The notes beneath the pieces were generated by a model. It saw only the letters and a program-made list of their open reading frames with translations. It searched no databases and had not been told where the DNA came from. DNA of 64,000 bases from an uncultured Flavobacteriaceae bacterium (GTDB lineage Bacteria > Bacteroidota > Bacteroidia > Flavobacteriales > Flavobacteriaceae), in contig CANMLX010000008.1 of assembly GCA_947498845.1 (NCBI GenBank), positions 57,846-121,845 on the forward strand, in the 5' to 3' direction. Made by a program: the position numbers and the translations under genes. The first letter of the stretch is position 1. Every line of letters starts with the position of its first letter. Shown here piece by piece: positions 60,324 through 64,000 of this stretch.

Positions 60324-63300
60324 ATGAAAAAAATTACAATTAACATTTATGTGATGTTATTGTGTTTGTTTACAGCTCAATTATATTCACAAACCTATAC
60401 CGAGGTAGAAAATAACAATACTATCGGTAGTGCATTAACAAGTTCTCAAGTTCGAAAGTTTGGTCCTGGGAATTTTGAAGGAACAGTATCTCCTACAGAT
60501 TCCGATTTTTGGGTGGTTTCCAGAAAATCAGATCAGGCAACCCAAATAAAATTATTGGTTCATGCTAACTATGTTGGTAATACTCCAAATGTAGATTTTA
60601 GAGTCTGGGAATATTCAGGAGGTAATTGGGGAGTTACTGGCTCGGTAGTTGGAACGCTCAGAGCATCTCCTAGACCTGGATTTTTTTATCATGAAATAGA
60701 CTTAAATTATCAAAATAATTTAAATGGCAGTGGTATTAGTAATAACTATTATGCTCTAGAAGTGTTTACAACTTCGGCAACTCCTATTAATTATTCCATA
60801 CCATTTAATCCTTCAGCAGATTTTCCTTATTGTTATGAATTTACTATTCCAAGTATTACTCCTTTTCAGGTGAACGATACGGATGTAACACTAAATGATT
60901 TACAAATAGATGGAATCGATGATCGTTATTATATTGTTAAGTTCTCTGCAACCAATTCTTTTACAGATTTCACCGATCATTATATTCAGGATCAGGCTTT
61001 ACCTGCAGTAGCAGCTAGTAATTCATATAGTGGCTCAGGTGAACATATTGTATATGTAGGCACAGATAATGGTGCTATACAATCTGCTATGACCATGACC
61101 AATTTACAACGAAACACAGCCTATTATTATAAAGTATACACCTATAGTAATTGCCAAGGGTATATAAATTATAATAATACAGGAACACCCTTAGCAGTGA
61201 CTACTTGTCCAGGTACAGTGCCTGGTGTAGGCTCGGTAAACTCTGTATCACCAACATCACCTACTACTGCAACTATAAATACTTTAGGAAGACCAGCAGG
61301 AGCTGATACATCTATAGGATATTTAGTTAAGTTTAGTGACACCAATAGTTTTACAGCTCCAATTACTGGAACAACATTACCAACTGCTTCTACAGACTAT
61401 TCTGGAAAAACAGGAGAACAAGTAGTGTATACTGGTGCAGTAGGAAGTGCGGCAGGAACTACAGATGCTATTAATCAAGTAATAACAGGGTTACAAATCA
61501 ATACCAACTACTATGTAAAGGTATATACTTACGATTTATGTGGTGGCACCTATAATTTTGAAACCACAGGGTCTCCAGTAGTAACCACCAATTATGTGTG
61601 TGCGGCACCGTTATCGGCAGTAACAAATATAACTACAAATGTAACAGGAACTACTACAATGGATATTAGTTCATTTACACCACCATCCAATGCTTCACAA
61701 GGAACATTGGCATATATAATTAAAGTAAGTGATACAGATGCTTTTACAGCACCTATATCAGTGCCAGCTTCATCAAGTACAGCGTATAATACAGCTATTG
61801 GTGGAGAGCAAGTAGTATATATTGGTTCTTCGGCATCGCCAAACTTATCTATTACTGGTTTAGCAGAAGTAACAACTTATTATGTGAAAATATATGCATA
61901 TAATACTTGTGGGGGTGCCGATTATTTTGAAACAACAGGAAGTACTTCGGTTTCTATAACTACATGTGGAACACCTACTGGAAATTCAGAACTAAATTCG
62001 TTTAGAACAGATTTACATTGGGAAAATAGAGTTTCGCCCATTATCTCTAACGTTCCAACAAATGTAGAAGGTCAAGTAGTAAAAATAAATATAGAAAATT
62101 CTTTTACTGATATAACGGGAGCTTTAAATACATTACCAACGGCTGATGTAAATTATTCTGGCTCTGGTGAGCAGATAATTTTAGTTGGAGCATTTCCAGA
62201 AGGGCAAGTTTTTACAGGGCATAATTTATTGCCAAACACACAATATTTCTTTAAGATTTATTCTTATAAAGAATGTGCAGGAGTCTATTATTTTTCGAAT
62301 ACTTCTGATGCTATTGCTACATATACACCTGGTGTAACGGATAAATTAGCATCTAATGCGCAAATCAATAATTTTACAGGTACGGCGTTCACCCTAGCAT
62401 CGTTTACTGCAGCTCCAGCCGCTGATAACGGACTAGGAATACCTAAAGGGTATATTATAAAAATGAATACAGTAAATAGTTTTACACCTCATAGCTTTAG
62501 AGGGCCAATCCCTACACCAGATGCAGATTATAAAGGAGGAGAACAAGTGGTGTATGTAGGCAGTTCAATAACACCTAATCTGGAAATAACAGGATTAACA
62601 CCAGATACCACCTATTATTTTACAGTTTATGCTTATAACGATTCTGGAGCGCCATATTTTTTAAATAGCTATCAACAAGTAGGGTATGAATTCTCAATAG
62701 TAAATAATGGATCTTTAATTACGCCAACGATGACATTTGATGATGTCACGGTTAGCGCGGGTGATCCCAATTTTAATTTGAATGCAACCTCTGATTCTAG
62801 TGGAGCAATTAGCTATAGAATTATAAATAATGGAGACACAGGAACAACATTAAGTGGCACAAATAATGAGACGGTCACTATAGGTAGTGCAGGAACAGTA
62901 ATTATAGAAGCTTCACAAGCAGCAACGGCAACACATCAAATTGCTTCTAAAACTATGATCTTAACCATTGATAATGTAAGAGCTACTATTAATAATGGCT
63001 TCTTTTATTCTCAAGGCGATGGTACTACAACTATAGATTTAGCGACAGTATTCACATCGAATTCAACTGGGGCAATGACCTTTGAAATTATAGGAGAAGC
63101 ACTTGGTCATTCTATTTCTGGAGCTATTTTAACTGCAAGTCATAATCCTGGATCGTTTATCATTAAAGTGTCTCAGGAAGCTGATGCTAATTATTCTGCT
63201 ACTACAGAGTATATGGTAGCTACATGTTTTAGATCAGGTTTTGCTGCGACAGATTTCGCGATGAATTTCTTTGATTTCTCATTAAACCCCGGAGAAACAT

Positions 63301-64000
63301 TTGAGATAAAAGACGCTAAATCTTTTTCGAGTCAAACAATAGTTTATTCCATTGTAGGAACAGATGCTACAGGTTCTACAATAGTTGGAAATACGTTTAC
63401 AGCGGGTTCGCCAGGAACGGTAACGTTAAGAGCAGTACATCCTGGAGAAAGTTTTTATAACCCTTTAACAAAAGACATTACTGTAACTATAGTTGGCACC
63501 CCGCAAACTATTACATTCAATGCGCTAAGCGATGTGACTTATGGTGATGCCAACTTTAATTTAACAGCAACATCAGATTCTGGGTTAACAGTCACTTATG
63601 CAAGCTCAAATACAAGTGTTGCAACTATTTCAGGTAACACAGTGACTATAGTTGGAGAGGGCACAACAACCATTACCGCTTCTCAATCTGGAAATGGAAC
63701 ATATAATCAAGCAGTAGATGTTCAACAGGAACTTACCGTGAATAAAAGGGCCATTGAAGTCACAGCAGATACTAAGACCAAAGTATATGGTGATGTAGAT
63801 CCAGCCTTAACCTATCAAATAACTTCTGGTAGTTTAGTAGGAAGTGATGCTTTTACAGGAAGTATCTCAAGAGTAACAGGAGACAATGTAGGAGATTATG
63901 CGATCAATCAAGGCACTTTAGCATTGAATAGTAACTATACATTGTCTTTTGTTTCAGATGATTTAAGCATTACAGCAAAAGCCATTGAAGTTACTGCAGA
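60324..64000 (+). CDS. Giant secreted repeat protein (FN3-like, Ig-like and MBG-type domains), 3' end cut
   Basis: At least 1225 codons, running off the window. Signal peptide MKKITINIYVMLLCLFTAQLYSQ. At about 190-790 five FN3-like repeats occur, each carrying a GEQVVYVG-type strand and a closing (N/T)YYVKVYTY-type strand with Cys or Ser: NTAYYYKVYTYSNCQG, NTNYYVKVYTYDLCGG, TTYYVKIYAYNTCGG, QYFFKIYSYKECAG, TTYYFTVYAYNDSGA. Ig-like modules follow (QTITFNALSDVTYGD ...), then MBG-type domains (KTKVYGDVDPALTYQITSG). A T9SS sorting domain would be expected downstream of the window. It is likely a long surface adhesin of the sigma regulon. Confidence 0.88.
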   Translation, partial: MKKITINIYVMLLCLFTAQLYSQTYTEVENNNTIGSALTSSQVRKFGPGNFEGTVSPTDSDFWVVSRKSDQATQIKLLVHANYVGNTPNVDFRVWEYSGGNWGVTGSVVGTLRASPRPGFFYHEIDLNYQNNLNGSGISNNYYALEVFTTSATPINYSIPFNPSADFPYCYEFTIPSITPFQVNDTDVTLNDLQIDGIDDRYYIVKFSATNSFTDFTDHYIQDQALPAVAASNSYSGSGEHIVYVGTDNGAIQSAMTMTNLQRNTAYYYKVYTYSNCQGYINYNNTGTPLAVTTCPGTVPGVGSVNSVSPTSPTTATINTLGRPAGADTSIGYLVKFSDTNSFTAPITGTTLPTASTDYSGKTGEQVVYTGAVGSAAGTTDAINQVITGLQINTNYYVKVYTYDLCGGTYNFETTGSPVVTTNYVCAAPLSAVTNITTNVTGTTTMDISSFTPPSNASQGTLAYIIKVSDTDAFTAPISVPASSSTAYNTAIGGEQVVYIGSSASPNLSITGLAEVTTYYVKIYAYNTCGGADYFETTGSTSVSITTCGTPTGNSELNSFRTDLHWENRVSPIISNVPTNVEGQVVKINIENSFTDITGALNTLPTADVNYSGSGEQIILVGAFPEGQVFTGHNLLPNTQYFFKIYSYKECAGVYYFSNTSDAIATYTPGVTDKLASNAQINNFTGTAFTLASFTAAPAADNGLGIPKGYIIKMNTVNSFTPHSFRGPIPTPDADYKGGEQVVYVGSSITPNLEITGLTPDTTYYFTVYAYNDSGAPYFLNSYQQVGYEFSIVNNGSLITPTMTFDDVTVSAGDPNFNLNATSDSSGAISYRIINNGDTGTTLSGTNNETVTIGSAGTVIIEASQAATATHQIASKTMILTIDNVRATINNGFFYSQGDGTTTIDLATVFTSNSTGAMTFEIIGEALGHSISGAILTASHNPGSFIIKVSQEADANYSATTEYMVATCFRSGFAATDFAMNFFDFSLNPGETFEIKDAKSFSSQTIVYSIVGTDATGSTIVGNTFTAGSPGTVTLRAVHPGESFYNPLTKDITVTIVGTPQTITFNALSDVTYGDANFNLTATSDSGLTVTYASSNTSVATISGNTVTIVGEGTTTITASQSGNGTYNQAVDVQQELTVNKRAIEVTADTKTKVYGDVDPALTYQITSGSLVGSDAFTGSISRVTGDNVGDYAINQGTLALNSNYTLSFVSDDLSITAKAIEVTA

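Noticed and set aside
1..64000. CRISPR arrays, tRNA or rRNA genes, intact insertion sequences
   Set aside because: No regularly spaced direct repeats, no cloverleaf-like or ribosomal sequence and no transposase or integrase frame were seen on either strand.

Overview
The window looks like chromosomal DNA of a marine-type flavobacterium (phylum Bacteroidota, family Flavobacteriaceae). The evidence is very AT-rich DNA, promoters with the Bacteroidota -7 element TAnnTTTG, secreted proteins ending in type IX secretion (T9SS) sorting domains, TonB-dependent receptors with carboxypeptidase-regulatory-like N-termini, a FecI/FecR pair, LytTR two-component systems including a propeller sensor, and many lipoproteins. 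The genus cannot be fixed from the sequence. No rRNA, tRNA, CRISPR array or intact transposase gene was seen. Both window edges cut genes: a metalloprotease on the left and a giant repeat-rich surface protein on the right.

Layout. 1-9.7 kb: truncated secreted metzincin, cmk, a mercaptopyruvate-type sulfurtransferase, a T9SS-exported alpha-amylase with two starch-binding modules, a lipoprotein peptidase/hydrolase with a barrel-like partner, and a divergent LysR/rhodanese pair. 9.7-13.6 kb: a C-type-lectin lipoprotein beside a LytS/LytTR-like two-component pair. 13.7-18.2 kb: an overlapping ABC-HlyD-TolC export operon whose ATPase domain lacks most catalytic motifs. 18.2-31.2 kb: YbdG-like MscS channel, DUF3817 protein, ARPP-1-like lipoprotein, astacin lipoprotein, a propeller kinase/regulator operon with a SUKH-type gene upstream, and two class-C beta-lactamase-fold serine hydrolases flanking a decayed gene. 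31.3-36.8 kb: an SH3/His-Cys lipoprotein operon, a VIT-VWA protein and a tiny membrane protein, all with the same unusual promoter. 37-41.8 kb: a barrel protein, an Oar-like TonB receptor and a DUF2064 protein. 42-51 kb: a haem/iron island (DUF6686-like, PepSY-flavodoxin-FNR reductase, DUF2271, DUF6607, TonB receptor, HmuY-like lipoprotein). 51-64 kb: TonB receptor-FecR-FecI, two tiny membrane peptides, a small HTH regulator, a T9SS LamG/HYR-type surface protein and the truncated giant surface protein.

Two promoter families stand out because they were found by direct base-by-base comparison. (1) Five sites around the FecI-type sigma gene share AATAGGGT (one has AACAGGGT), exactly 15 bases, then TGTnnTa. 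They lie ahead of fecR, both small membrane peptides, the LamG surface protein and the giant surface protein, and read as one ECF sigma regulon that puts surface adhesins under a cell-surface signalling receptor. (2) Three minus-strand promoters at 33.9, 36.5 and 36.8 kb carry two 11-bp direct repeats (consensus TAGAATTCGTT) with a 21-bp period, placed exactly 32 bp from a perfect TAnnTTTG. This architecture fits an activator of the LytTR type binding two turns apart.

Decay and mobile-type DNA are also present: a 162-bp MITE-like element, a fragment of a duplicated LytTR regulator gene, a frameshifted gene remnant between the two hydrolases, REP-like palindromes, and several long imperfect inverted repeats in intergenic DNA.
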